The notes: generated by a model not told the origin, from the sequence alone. A stretch of 33,577 nucleotides of DNA from Myxococcales bacterium UBA1660 (GCA_002320815.1 DCLA01000051.1:43073-76649), one strand, 5' to 3'; shown: positions 15,229-24,087, counted from the first letter of the stretch. Numbers and translations: made by a program.

Positions 15229-17706
15229 ATGCGGTCGTTGTTCGTCGTCAGCGCGTTGGTGGTCGGTCTGGTGCCGATGGGGGAGGCGCGCGCGCAGGAG
15301 GGCCCGGAGCCCAGCGAGGGCGCCGGGGCGACCGAGGAGGAGCGGCGGGATCTCGTGGTGGTGCCGCCGCGGGTGGTGACGATGCCGCCGGTGGAGCTGT
15401 CGGCGGAGGGGCAGAGCGCGGCGCGCGAACGGACGGAGCGCAGCGTGGAGGTGGTGATCCTCATCGGGGTCGACGGACGCGCGGAGGTGCAGGAGTGCGC
15501 GGCCGCGCCCGCGCTCTGCGCGGACGTGGCCCGCGCGGTCGCTGGGGCGGTCTTCGAGCCGGCGCGGCGCGGGGCGGAGGCGATGCCCGCGCGGATCTCG
15601 CTGCGCTTCGGGCTGGGAGACGTCCCGGAGGAGGAGGAGGAGCAGGAGGAGGACGCGACCGCGGGTACACCCGGTCCGAGCGGCGATGCGGCGCCTGGCG
15701 ATGGCGCGACCGGGGGCGCGAGCGGCGAGGTCGCTGCGAGCGGTTCGGTGCCCACGCCCGCCGAGGCCGCCGCCGCGACGCCCTCCTTCGGCGCCGAGGC
15801 CACGGTGGTCCGCCCGCCCGCCGGCGCGCTGCGGCTGACCCTGGACGAGGCGCGGAACCTGCCCGGCGCCTTCGGCGACCCCTTCCGCGCGGTCGAGGCC
15901 CTGCCCGGCGTCACGCCCATCTTCAGCGGCCTCCCCTACTTCTACGTCCGCGGCTCGCCGCCCTCGGGGACGCTCTACAGCTACGACTTCATCAACATGC
16001 CGCTGCTCTTCCACCTGGGGCTCGGGCCCTCGGTGATCCACCCGCGCATGGTCGGCCCGCTGCGGCTCTACTCCGGCGTCGCCCCCGCTCGCTTCGGGCG
16101 CTACATCGGCGGCGTCATCGAGGCCGAGGGCCCGGAGCCCACCCAGGACTCGGTGCGCGGCGAGGCCGAGCTGCGGCTCCTGGACGTCAACGGCTTCGTG
16201 AACGCCCCGGTCGGCGAGGGCGAGCTCATGGTGGCCGCGCGCTACGGCTACCCCGGGCTGGTCCTCTCGCTGGTCAGCCCGGACACCAAGCTCTCCTACT
16301 GGGACTACCAGCTCCGCTTCCGCTACCCCCTCACCCGCCGCACCGACGCCGAGCTCGTCGCGCTGGGCTCGTTCGATCGGCTGGTGACCACCGACACCGA
16401 GACCGACCCCGTCACGGGCCGCACCACCGAGAGCCAGAACGCGCTGGGGATCCACTTCCACCGGGTCGAGGCCCGGCTGGTCCACCGCTTCGCCCACTAC
16501 GAATACGGCGTGGCCCTGCGCTTCGGCTGGGGCACCTCGTTCCTGGACGAGAGCGGCGGCGACTCCCCCGAGCGCGTGGGCGTGGTCTCCACCAGCTTCG
16601 GGCCGCGCTTCTGGCTGGCCGGCAAGCGCGAGAAGCTCGCCTTCCGCGTGGGCGGCGAGCTCTTCGGCGCCGCCGGCCGCATCGACGTGGGCGACATGGC
16701 CGACGGCGCCGATTCGGCAGCGATGGACCCGGCGACGAACCAGTTCCTGGCCAGCGTGGCCGCCCGGAACATGGCGGCGCTCTACAGCGAGCTCACCTGG
16801 AACCCCAGCCGGTGGATGACCTACGACATCGGCTTCCGCTCCGACGTCTGGCTCGCCGGCGGCACCGCCGAGGTCGCTCTGGATCCACGGCTCCGCGGGA
16901 CCTTCCACCTCACCGACGAGCTGGACGTCCACGTGGCGCTGGGCGTCACCCGACAGCCGGCCGTCTTCTTCCTCCCCCTCCCCGGCCTCGACGAGGTCGC
17001 CGTGGCCCGGGGCCCGCAGGTCGCGCTCCAGTCCGAGGCCGGTGTGGCCTACGAGCCCATCCCGGAGCTGCGCTTCGAGCTCCAGGGCTTCGTGCACCGC
17101 TACACCAACCTGCTCTTCCTGGATCTCTTCCTCGACGGTCAGACCTGCGTCGAGGAAGAGATCGGCTGCCAGCGCGTGCAGCTCCCCGAGCGGGTCACCG
17201 GCCGCTCCTACGGCGCCGAGCTCTTCATCCGCGCGGACCCCGAGCTCCGGGTCAGCGGCTTCCTGAGCTACACCCTCTCCTGGGCCGACGTCGAAGCCCT
17301 CCCCGGCCTCGACTACACGCCCAGCTACGACGTGCGCCACGTGTTCAACCTCGCCGGCCGCGCGCAGCTCATCGAGGATCGCCTGAGCATCGGGTTCCGG
17401 CTCCACGTGCGCACCGGCAAGCCCCTGGGCGTGAACTACGTCGCCACCGACACCCTCTCGCTCCAGCGCTACGAGCAGCGGCTGCCCACCTTCTATCGGG
17501 TCGACGCCGAGATCGCCTACCAGTGGCGGACCCGCTGGGGCCGCTTCCGGCTGGCCCTCGAGTGGCTCAACGTGACCTTCACCGAAGAGCCGGTGGATCT
17601 CGAGTGCGGCGACGGCGTGTTGCTGAGCGCGCCCACCTCGCCCTGCGGGATCGACTACGCCCCCGCCATCGTGCTCCCCAACCTCGGCCTGCGAGCGACC
17701 TTCTGA
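15229..17706 (+). CDS. TonB-dependent receptor with N-terminal TonB-C-like domain
   Basis: This 825-residue outer-membrane protein has a signal peptide at about 1-22 (cleavage after GEARA). Residues about 72-128 look like a TonB C-terminal domain: SVEVVILIGVDGRAEVQECA and ARAVAGAVFEPARRG...ARISLRFGLG. An acidic, Ala/Gly-rich linker (131-195) includes an EEEEEQEED run. The plug (about 200-305) has DPFRAVEALPGVTPIFSGLP and YVRGSPPSGTL, ending RFGRYIGGVIEAEG. The remainder to 825 forms beta-barrel strands and ends in ...LGLRATF with a terminal Phe, as outer-membrane proteins do. GGGAG at 15221-15225 supports the start. The TGA overlaps the ATG of the next gene (TGATG), so the RCC1 lipoprotein is translationally coupled. 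The substrate is unknown. Confidence 0.92.
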   Translation: MRSLFVVSALVVGLVPMGEARAQEGPEPSEGAGATEEERRDLVVVPPRVVTMPPVELSAEGQSAARERTERSVEVVILIGVDGRAEVQECAAAPALCADVARAVAGAVFEPARRGAEAMPARISLRFGLGDVPEEEEEQEEDATAGTPGPSGDAAPGDGATGGASGEVAASGSVPTPAEAAAATPSFGAEATVVRPPAGALRLTLDEARNLPGAFGDPFRAVEALPGVTPIFSGLPYFYVRGSPPSGTLYSYDFINMPLLFHLGLGPSVIHPRMVGPLRLYSGVAPARFGRYIGGVIEAEGPEPTQDSVRGEAELRLLDVNGFVNAPVGEGELMVAARYGYPGLVLSLVSPDTKLSYWDYQLRFRYPLTRRTDAELVALGSFDRLVTTDTETDPVTGRTTESQNALGIHFHRVEARLVHRFAHYEYGVALRFGWGTSFLDESGGDSPERVGVVSTSFGPRFWLAGKREKLAFRVGGELFGAAGRIDVGDMADGADSAAMDPATNQFLASVAARNMAALYSELTWNPSRWMTYDIGFRSDVWLAGGTAEVALDPRLRGTFHLTDELDVHVALGVTRQPAVFFLPLPGLDEVAVARGPQVALQSEAGVAYEPIPELRFELQGFVHRYTNLLFLDLFLDGQTCVEEEIGCQRVQLPERVTGRSYGAELFIRADPELRVSGFLSYTLSWADVEALPGLDYTPSYDVRHVFNLAGRAQLIEDRLSIGFRLHVRTGKPLGVNYVATDTLSLQRYEQRLPTFYRVDAEIAYQWRTRWGRFRLALEWLNVTFTEEPVDLECGDGVLLSAPTSPCGIDYAPAIVLPNLGLRATF

Positions 17707-19052
17707 TGCGCCGTCGACGTCTCCTCCTCGCGTTCGTGCTCGTGGCCTGCGGCAGCAGCGAGTGCCGCGTGGATCCCTCGCCTTCATGCAGCTACCGGCC
17801 GGAGCGCGGCGTCGCCCCCGACGCGGCGGTGGAGACCTTCGCCGACGAGATCCGCTACGCGCGCGCCGGCGACGTGCACGTCTGCGCCCTCCTCTCCACC
17901 GGCGACGACGTGTTCGGTGGCGAGGCCAACCGGCCCCGCTGCTGGGGCGGGAACCCGGTGGGCCAGCTCGCCCAGCGCGGCTCGCCCGCCATCGGCGAGC
18001 TCTGGTGGTACTCGCGCTGGGAGGAGGTGGGCCCCTTCGCGGTGGGCCCCGCCCACGCCTGCCTCGTGGACGACGACGACCCCGGCGAAGACGGCGAGGA
18101 GGACGGGCCCGAGGTCGGCTGCTGGGGCAACGACGCCGGCGGTCAGCTCGGCGTGGCCCCCGAGGGAGAACGCGAGGGCATCGTCGCCGCGTTCCGCCCG
18201 CCCGACGAGGTGACCGGCCTGGCCCTCGGCGCGCTCCACTCCTGTGTGGCGACCGCCGCCACCGTGAGCTGCTGGGGGGACGACCGGTGGGCCCAGCTCG
18301 GGACCCCGGAGAGCTCCTGCTGCGAACCGGTCCCGGTCGACGACGGCGCGTGGACCGACGTCGAACGCGCCGCCATCGAGCTGAGCGCCGGCACCCGGCA
18401 CACCTGCGCGCTCCTCCGCGGCACCGACGAGGACGCCGACGCGCCGGGGAGCGCCTTCTGCTGGGGTCACGCCGGCTTCGGCCAGCTCGGCCACGACGCG
18501 GGCGCCGGTCCCGGTCGGGTCCCCCTCGACGAGGTGACCGGGATCGCCGCGGGTCCGCACCACACCTGCGCGCTGGCCGCCGGCTCGCTCTGGTGCTGGG
18601 GCCGCAACGGCGCGGGCGAGCTCGGCCTGGGGGACACCACCGACCGCGCGACGCCGACGGCGGTCGCGCTGGACGGAACGACGGACGGAGCGGTGGCCGT
18701 GTTCGCCGGCGGCGAGTCCGGCGTCGCCTTCGCGGGCGAGCTCGACGCCGTGGCCCCCGGCTCGGCCCACACCTGCGTTCTCGACGCCGAGGGTCACGCC
18801 TGGTGCTGGGGTTCCAACGACGCCGGCCAGCTGGGGATCCCCGCGAGCGAGCCCGTGACCCGCCCGGTCCCGGTCCATCCCGACCAGCGCTTCGAGAGTC
18901 TCACCCTGGGCGGCCGCTTCACCTGCGGGGTGACCCTCGACGAGCGCCTCCTCTGCTGGGGCGCCAACGAGCTCGGCCAGCTCGGGCGCACCGGCGAGGG
19001 CGGCCCGGAGCCCAGCGAGGTCCCCGTCTTCGTGGAGAGCTTCGCCGGCTGA
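17706..19052 (+). CDS. RCC1-repeat lipoprotein
   Basis: This 448-residue protein begins with a lipoprotein signal MRRRRLLLAFVLVAC (Cys15). It then carries about seven RCC1-type blades, each with H-x-C-A-L...-C-W-G-x-N-x-x-G-Q-L-G features, for example HTCALAAGSLWCWGRNGAGE and HTCVLDAEGHAWCWGSNDAG. The paired Cys in each blade probably form disulfides, matching an extracytoplasmic propeller. The ATG shares its A with the TGA of the receptor gene, so the two are one operon and likely one functional unit at the outer membrane. By analogy with SusD-like lipoproteins it might cap or assist the receptor, but that is inference; RCC1 propellers are generally protein-binding. Confidence 0.92.
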   Translation: MRRRRLLLAFVLVACGSSECRVDPSPSCSYRPERGVAPDAAVETFADEIRYARAGDVHVCALLSTGDDVFGGEANRPRCWGGNPVGQLAQRGSPAIGELWWYSRWEEVGPFAVGPAHACLVDDDDPGEDGEEDGPEVGCWGNDAGGQLGVAPEGEREGIVAAFRPPDEVTGLALGALHSCVATAATVSCWGDDRWAQLGTPESSCCEPVPVDDGAWTDVERAAIELSAGTRHTCALLRGTDEDADAPGSAFCWGHAGFGQLGHDAGAGPGRVPLDEVTGIAAGPHHTCALAAGSLWCWGRNGAGELGLGDTTDRATPTAVALDGTTDGAVAVFAGGESGVAFAGELDAVAPGSAHTCVLDAEGHAWCWGSNDAGQLGIPASEPVTRPVPVHPDQRFESLTLGGRFTCGVTLDERLLCWGANELGQLGRTGEGGPEPSEVPVFVESFAG

Positions 19053-19081
19053 GGGTGCGGGGGTGTGGGTCCCGGCGGACA

Positions 19082-19105
19082 GGTCGTGGGTTCGACCCCA
19101 CGACC
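19082..19105 (+). terminator. 9-bp hairpin after the RCC1 lipoprotein gene
   Basis: GGTCGTGGG (19082-19090), loop TTCGAC, CCCACGACC (19097-19105) form a perfect 9-bp stem 29 bases after the RCC1 stop codon. There is no T-tract, so it may be a Rho-assisted or mRNA-stabilising 3' hairpin rather than a classical terminator. Confidence 0.5.
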
Positions 19106-19192
19106 GACGCCGCCGCGCCCCACCGGACCCCGGCAAATCGCCAGATCCACGCTTGGCCCGATTCTCGCTCTACCTGTCGTCGGAGGGACGAC

Positions 19193-20170
19193 ATGAAGGG
19201 CCGAGCACACGCCACGAGACGATCACCCACGGCGGGAAGCCTCGGCGGCTTCACCACCGGCGGCTTCACCATCCTCACCCTCCTCACCTTGGCGCTGGGC
19301 GCCCCGGTCGTCACGGCCCAGGCTACGACGCCGGCCGACGAGGACGCGCCCGCCTCGATGGAGAACCCGGTGACGCTGCTGCCGGCGACCGAGCCCCTCT
19401 CCCTCGACGAGCTGATGGCCGGCGCCCTCCCCGGCTCCCGCCGCGCCCGCCCCCGAGCGGCCGCCGCGCCTTCGGCCGCCGGTGAAGCCCTCGCGGGGCC
19501 GAGCGCGACGGACGCCGCCCGAGCCAGCACGACGGTCGCCAGCGCGCCCGACGCGACCCAGGCGAGCGCGCCCGACGCCGCCCACGCCAGCGCCACGTCC
19601 AACGAAGTCCCCCCGCGCCCCGCGAGCCAAACGGTGGGTGCCGTGCTCGCAGGTCCGGCGGCGAGCGCCGGAGACGCTCGCCCCGCAACCCCCGCCGCGA
19701 ACGCGACCACGTCCGCCGGCGGCGTCCTCGCTTCAGTCGTCGAGGACGCGTCCCCGGACTCCGCCGTCCCCGACGGCGCCGCCCCGCTCATGGAGGCGAG
19801 TTCGGACGAGAGCCCTGCGGCCCCGGCCGCGAACGAAGGCGCCGACGCTCCTCGCGTCGCCACCGCGCCGACCGATGCGGCGCCGGCCCTGGCGATCCCG
19901 GAGAGCGCTGCGCCGACCGATGCGGCGCCGGCCGACCCGACGCCGGCCGCCTCGGCGCCCGCCGACGAGACCACCGTCGCCGCCCACACCCCGACGGACG
20001 CCCCGGCCGCGAACACGCCGGCCGAGGCCCACGACACCGAGACCACCACCGACGTCGCCGAGGCGCCCGAGCCGCGGCAGCGCGAGCACACCGACGACGA
20101 GCACGAAGAGGTCCTCGACCGCATCGACGACTGCGGCGACGATCCCCTCTGTGGTCTCGAGCACGTCTGA
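19193..20170 (+). CDS. Ala/Pro-rich low-complexity exported protein
   Basis: This 325-residue product has a basic start, then a hydrophobic segment FTILTLLTLALGAPVVTAQA (about 25-44) that looks like a signal peptide cleaved after TAQA. Residues about 60-290 are low-complexity Ala, Pro, Thr, Ser, Asp and Glu with recurring PTDAAPA and ASAPDA units, resembling a disordered periplasm- or wall-spanning linker. The C-terminus is acidic and ends EVLDRIDDCGDDPLCGLEHV, a small segment with two Cys that may form a disulfide. The start is supported by GGAGG at 19182-19186. No domain is recognised. It follows the RCC1 gene after about 140 bp. Confidence 0.75.
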   Translation: MKGRAHATRRSPTAGSLGGFTTGGFTILTLLTLALGAPVVTAQATTPADEDAPASMENPVTLLPATEPLSLDELMAGALPGSRRARPRAAAAPSAAGEALAGPSATDAARASTTVASAPDATQASAPDAAHASATSNEVPPRPASQTVGAVLAGPAASAGDARPATPAANATTSAGGVLASVVEDASPDSAVPDGAAPLMEASSDESPAAPAANEGADAPRVATAPTDAAPALAIPESAAPTDAAPADPTPAASAPADETTVAAHTPTDAPAANTPAEAHDTETTTDVAEAPEPRQREHTDDEHEEVLDRIDDCGDDPLCGLEHV

Positions 20171-20213
20171 GTCGTGCTGGCTCCCAGCCCCCGGCGCGGG
20201 TAGCCTCCCGCGC

Positions 20214-20621
20214 ATGAGCCCGACCGAGTCGCCCATCGCCGTCGTCGAAGCCTTCCTCGACCGCCTCGCGGCGATGGACATGGAGGGCTCCTTCGGCCTC
20301 CTCGCCGAGGACGTCGTCTACCAGAACGTCCCCTTCCCCGCCGACCGCGGCTACGACGCGGTGACCCGCACGCTACGACGCTTCGGCAAGGTGCTGACCC
20401 ACTTCCGGGTGGAGACCCACCACATCGCGGAGCGCGACGGGGTGGTCCTCACCGAGCGCACCGACGTGCTCATCGGCCCGCTGGTGTACCTGGACATCCG
20501 GGTCCAGGGCACCTTCGAGGTCCGCGACGGCAAGATCGTCCTCTGGCGCGACCACTTCGACGTCGGGGAGACTCTGCTCAAGGTCCTCGTGGGACCGCTG
20601 CGCCGCCAGCTCTACCGCTGA
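20214..20621 (+). CDS. Limonene-1,2-epoxide hydrolase-like protein
   Basis: This 135-residue protein has the LEH (NTF2-fold) active-site set in order: Tyr36 and Asn38 in VYQNVPF, Arg82 and Asp84 in ERTDVL, and Asp113 in WRDHFD. In the Rhodococcus enzyme the corresponding Tyr53/Asn55 orient water and the Asp-Arg-Asp triad opens the epoxide. The C-terminal VYLDIRVQGTFEV-RDGKIVLW pattern is also typical of the family. It is therefore a credible cytoplasmic epoxide hydrolase, substrate unknown; many homologues are annotated on sequence alone. The ATG at 20214 begins the N-terminal helix. It lies 43 bp after the Ala/Pro-rich gene and 64 bp before the DUF3050 gene. Confidence 0.88.
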   Translation: MSPTESPIAVVEAFLDRLAAMDMEGSFGLLAEDVVYQNVPFPADRGYDAVTRTLRRFGKVLTHFRVETHHIAERDGVVLTERTDVLIGPLVYLDIRVQGTFEVRDGKIVLWRDHFDVGETLLKVLVGPLRRQLYR

Positions 20622-20685
20622 GCGCATCGGTCCTCTCGCCCCCTCACCGGTTGTCCGGGGAACCGGCTGGCGCTAGCACCCGCCC

Positions 20686-21474
20686 GTGAACCTCCCCCGC
20701 TCCCGAGCCGCGCTCGGCCACGCCGACGTCGCCGCGGCCCGCCGCGCCGTCGAGCGCGCCCGCGAGGACCTGCTGGCCCATCCCCTCGCCGAAGGCGCAT
20801 GGACGCCGTCGCGCGTGCGCACCTTCATGGCCCATCACGTGGTCTGCGTGCTGGACTTCATGTCCCTGGTGAAGCGGCTGCAGCGGGACCTCACCTCCAC
20901 CGGGCACCCGTGGACGCCGCCGGCGGATCCCGCCTGCGCGCGCTTCATCAACGAGATCGTCCTCGACGAGGAGTCCGACGCCGCCTTCGGACCCGAGCCC
21001 CTGAGCCACTACGAGTGGTACCTGCGCGCCATGGCCGAGGTGGGCGCCGACCCCGGGCCCATCCGCGCGGTCGAAGCCCGGCTCGTCGCGGGCGTCGCCC
21101 CCGCGACTGCGCTGGCCGCCAGCGCGCTACCGGAGGCGGCGGTCACCTTCGGCGCCGCCACCTTCGCGGTGGCCGAGGCGCCCCTGCACGTGGTCGCCGG
21201 GGTCTTCCTCCACGGCCGCGAAGCCATCATCCCCCGGCTCTTCCAGCCCATCGTCGACGGCCTCGACGCCGCGGGCACCGAAGCCCCGCTGCTGCGCCGC
21301 TACCTGGAGCGGCACATCGAGGTCGACGGCGGCGACCACGGCCCGCTGGCCGCGCGCCTCTTCGCCCGCGCCTGCCGGGGGCGGGCGGAGCTCGAGGTCG
21401 AGGCCCTCCGGGAAGCCCACGCCGCCCTCGGTCGCCGCCGCGCCCTCTGGGACGCGGTCGTCGCCGCCCGCTGA
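20686..21474 (+). CDS. DUF3050 family protein (heme-oxygenase-like fold)
   Basis: This 262-residue protein has the DUF3050 hallmarks: FMAHHVVCVLDFMSLVKRLQ (about 47-66), RFINEIVLDEESDAAFG (about 86-102), SHYEWYLRAM and later LHGREAIIPRLFQPIVDGLD with YLERHIEVDGGDHGPLAARL (about 206-225). His and Glu residues in HHV, EIVLDEESD, HIEVDGGDHG fit the helical, metal-binding heme-oxygenase-like or non-heme di-iron scaffold suggested for the family; that link is inference. The start is GTG at 20686, no stronger alternative being present. Its place right after an epoxide-hydrolase-like gene may indicate shared oxidative metabolism, but co-function is unproven. Confidence 0.88.
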   Translation: MNLPRSRAALGHADVAAARRAVERAREDLLAHPLAEGAWTPSRVRTFMAHHVVCVLDFMSLVKRLQRDLTSTGHPWTPPADPACARFINEIVLDEESDAAFGPEPLSHYEWYLRAMAEVGADPGPIRAVEARLVAGVAPATALAASALPEAAVTFGAATFAVAEAPLHVVAGVFLHGREAIIPRLFQPIVDGLDAAGTEAPLLRRYLERHIEVDGGDHGPLAARLFARACRGRAELEVEALREAHAALGRRRALWDAVVAAR

Positions 21475-21496
21475 GCCGCGACCCTCGAGGGCGATC

Positions 21497-21516
21497 GGCG
21501 AGGCGAGCCTCTCGCC
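21497..21516 (+). terminator. Possible weak terminator hairpin after the DUF3050 gene
   Basis: GGCGAG and CTCGCC pair across an 8-base interval 23 bases after the DUF3050 stop. No T-tract follows. In such GC-rich DNA this could arise by chance. Confidence 0.25.
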
Positions 21517-21574
21517 GCGGGCTCCCCCACGTCGAGGGGGGCAGGGTCCCGCGCGCTGCGCTACGGTAGCCCGC

Positions 21575-21993
21575 GTGACGTCCCCCACCTGGCTGACCAG
21601 CGCTCGAGACACGCTGGAGTCGGTCTATCGTCGCGCACCTTCACCGGACTCGCTCATCCACGAGAGCTTCACGGAGCTCGGCCGGATGATCCCCACGCGC
21701 GGCGGCGTCCTCTACCACTACGGGTCAGGTCCCGCGCCCACGCCACTGGCGGGCTCGCTGGCGGACCTCTTCGAGGACCTGGACCCCGCGCCTCCGGCGC
21801 GGCCGCCCTCTGGCCGAACTCGCCGCCCTTCCCGCAGCCCGCCTGCGGCGACGGCGTCTGCATCCCGAGCCGGGGCGAGGACGGCGCGACCTGCGCCGCC
21901 CACTGTCCGGTGGATTGCGGCGACACCGTCTGCCAGGCAGGCGAGTCGCCGACGAACTGTCCGAGCGACTGCGAGGTGCCCCTGCTCTTCTGA
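21575..21993 (+). pseudogene. Broken gene with Cys-rich CGDGVC-type C-terminus
   Basis: From GTG 21575 one frame gives a plausible N-terminal region (RDTLESVYRRAPSPDSLIHE, GSLADLFEDLDP) up to about 21785. It then degenerates into Arg/Pro-rich noise. The adjacent frame, without a start of its own, gives from about 21800 the segment CGDGVCIPSRGEDGATC, HCPVDCGDTVCQAGESP and NCPSDC, ending at the TGA at 21991. That Cys spacing is a known style of extracellular proteins in myxobacteria. A +/-1 change or a small deletion near 21785-21815 would join them; alternatively two gene remnants were fused. Either way no intact product is visible. Confidence 0.6.
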
Positions 21994-22038
21994 GGCCGGG
22001 GACCGGGGCGTCGCGTCGCGGCGCCCCAGGGGCTCGGG

Positions 22039-24087
22039 TCACCCCAGGTCGGAGCAGACGTTGGCGATGCAGGTGCCGGCGCCCTCGCAGCAGTCGGAGT
22101 CGCTACCGCAGGCCTCGCCGCGCTCGCTGCACTCGACCTCGTCGGGCGGCACGCAGACCGGGCCCGCGCCCGTGTCGCGGCAGAAGCCGCTGCAGCAGTC
22201 GTCGCTGGTGGCGCAGGTCAGGCCCTCGGAGCGGCAGGGCTCCATGGTCCAGTAGGCCGCCATGTTCTGCTCCAGCCGGTTCTGCTGGGGGAGCCAGTAG
22301 GGCACGAAGCTCGGGTCGGCGCCCGGCGTGGCCGCGTTGGAGACCGCGGCGACCCAGAGCTGCCGCCGGCCGCTGCCGCGGGTGCCCGACTGCGCGTTGC
22401 CGTAGTCGCGGGTGGAGACGAAGGCGAGCCAGAAGTACCCGCCCTCGTCGAAGGGCGAGAAGTTCGGGTCGTAGTTGTTCTCGACGCCGGCGTTGAGGGT
22501 CTCCAGGTTCCAGACGTTCACGCCGTCGCGGCTCACCAGCCGGACCGTGCCCGGGTAGGCGGTGCCCCCGTTGTCGATGCGGCTGTTGGTGCCGTACTGG
22601 ATGGCGAGCAGGTTCGAGTCCGGCGACCAGGTGGGCCGCGCGACGACCCGACCGGCGCCCGGGTGGATCACCCGGGGGGCCGCGAAGGTGTCCGCGCCGG
22701 TCACGTCGATGATGCCCAGGTCGGCGGCCGTGAAGTCCACGCCCCAGCTCCCGTTGGTGTTCATCGCGTAGGCGATCTGGGTCCCGTCCGGCGACCACGT
22801 CGGGTGGGCGGAGCCCGTCGCCGGGAGCCCGGCGCCGCCCGCGGGCAGGCGGGCGCCGGTGTTGCCGTCCATGAGGAACAGCTCGTTGCCGGCGTTGGCC
22901 ACCAGCCGGTCGTTGTCCGGCGAGAAGCTGGCGGTGAGGAACGCGGTGATCCCGGGGGCGACGACCGTCGGGGCCGGGTCCCCGGAGAGGTCGGCGGTGA
23001 GGTCGAAGATGGCGCCCGGTCCCCCGCCGGACCACATCTCGGCGGCCATGCGGGTGCCGTCACGGCTCACCGTGTGGCAGGCCACGCAGCGGCTCCCGTC
23101 CGACGGGCGCGCGGGCGGGCTGGGCATGAAGGCCTCGAGCCCGGTGCCATCACCGCGGATCCGCTGGATGCGCCCGTTGGCGAGGTCCCAGTAGTAGAGC
23201 GAGCCCCGGATGGAGGCGTCGGCGAAGCGGAAGGAGCGCACCGTCCCCGGCACCACCTCGCCGCTGGCCGCCTCGAGCCGGTCGACCGTCAGGGAGACCG
23301 AGGTCTCCGGCGCGGCCTCGGCGAGGGCCCGCCAGATGTCGCCCGCGACGGGCCAGTCGTACCCGAAGGCCGCCCCGGTGTGGGCCAGGTAGGCGGTGGC
23401 GCTCACGCCGGGGATCTGCATCCGCACGCGGTAGAGGTCGCCCTCGACGCCGCGCTCCCACTGGAGGTCGGCGGCGTAGACGTTCTTGGGGAAGAGCGCG
23501 GCGTCCAGCGGGTAGAGCAGGCCGGCCTCCCGGGCGGCCACGTCCACGGTGGCCACCGGCGCGGCGTCGAAGCGCGCCGCGCTGTCCGCGGGCGCGCCTT
23601 CGACGATCACGGTCCGCTCCACGGTGATGGTCAGGGTCTCGGTGGCCATCAGCCCCATCGCCTCGAGGGAGACTTCGACCGTCCCCGAGAGGTCTCCGGT
23701 GGCGGTGAACTCGCCGCTGGTCGCGTCGATGGTCCCGAGGCGCGCGGAGTCGATGCTCCAGAAGCCGGTGGCCACCGCAGTGGACCCGTCGTCGTAGGTG
23801 ACCTCGCCCATGAGCGTGATCGATGCGGGCGCGCCGGTGACCACCAGGCTCGGCGCCGCCGGCTGGATGGCCAACGAGGTGGCGATGGGCACCGGGGTCC
23901 GGTTCATGTCCCCTTCGCCGGCGTCCGGCACCGAGGAGCGCGGCGCGCAGCGGCCGTCGACACAGAGCTGGTCGCCGTCGCAGTCGGCGGCGGTCTCGCA
24001 GGCGCCCCCGAGGCCCGGATCGTCGGAGCCGCAGGCCAGGAGGGAGAAGAGCGCCGAGACGAGGGCGAAGCGGAGATGCGCAGCCAT
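22039..24087 (-). CDS. PD40/TolB-like propeller lipoprotein with CVACH heme-c motif
   Basis: This 682-residue protein starts with the signal MAAHLRFALVSALFSLLAC (lipobox Cys19). A Cys-rich patch (30-47) follows, then a BIG-2-like Ig domain (about 70-157: SITLMGEVTYDDGSTAVATG). Residues 334-338 read CVACH, one cytochrome c type heme site, within SRCVACHTVSRDGT. A beta-propeller (about 360-580) has PD40/TolB repeats: TASFSPDNDRLVANAGNELF, HPTWSPDGTQIAYAM and RPTWSPDSNLLAI. The end (about 615-682) is Cys-rich with CATSDDCCSGFC and CGSDSDCCEGAGTC knots. It is likely an outer-membrane or surface lipoprotein, with the heme reduced or oxidised outside the cell. The frame continues upstream into the repeat cassette, but the ATG at 24087 matches the signal peptide. 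Confidence 0.9.
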   Translation of the reverse strand: MAAHLRFALVSALFSLLACGSDDPGLGGACETAADCDGDQLCVDGRCAPRSSVPDAGEGDMNRTPVPIATSLAIQPAAPSLVVTGAPASITLMGEVTYDDGSTAVATGFWSIDSARLGTIDATSGEFTATGDLSGTVEVSLEAMGLMATETLTITVERTVIVEGAPADSAARFDAAPVATVDVAAREAGLLYPLDAALFPKNVYAADLQWERGVEGDLYRVRMQIPGVSATAYLAHTGAAFGYDWPVAGDIWRALAEAAPETSVSLTVDRLEAASGEVVPGTVRSFRFADASIRGSLYYWDLANGRIQRIRGDGTGLEAFMPSPPARPSDGSRCVACHTVSRDGTRMAAEMWSGGGPGAIFDLTADLSGDPAPTVVAPGITAFLTASFSPDNDRLVANAGNELFLMDGNTGARLPAGGAGLPATGSAHPTWSPDGTQIAYAMNTNGSWGVDFTAADLGIIDVTGADTFAAPRVIHPGAGRVVARPTWSPDSNLLAIQYGTNSRIDNGGTAYPGTVRLVSRDGVNVWNLETLNAGVENNYDPNFSPFDEGGYFWLAFVSTRDYGNAQSGTRGSGRRQLWVAAVSNAATPGADPSFVPYWLPQQNRLEQNMAAYWTMEPCRSEGLTCATSDDCCSGFCRDTGAGPVCVPPDEVECSERGEACGSDSDCCEGAGTCIANVCSDLG

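Noticed and set aside
19082..19105. tRNA T-arm-like GGTTCGACCC sequence
   Set aside because: The stem is 9 bp with a 6-nt loop rather than 5 bp with a 7-nt loop, and no acceptor, D or anticodon arms surround it.
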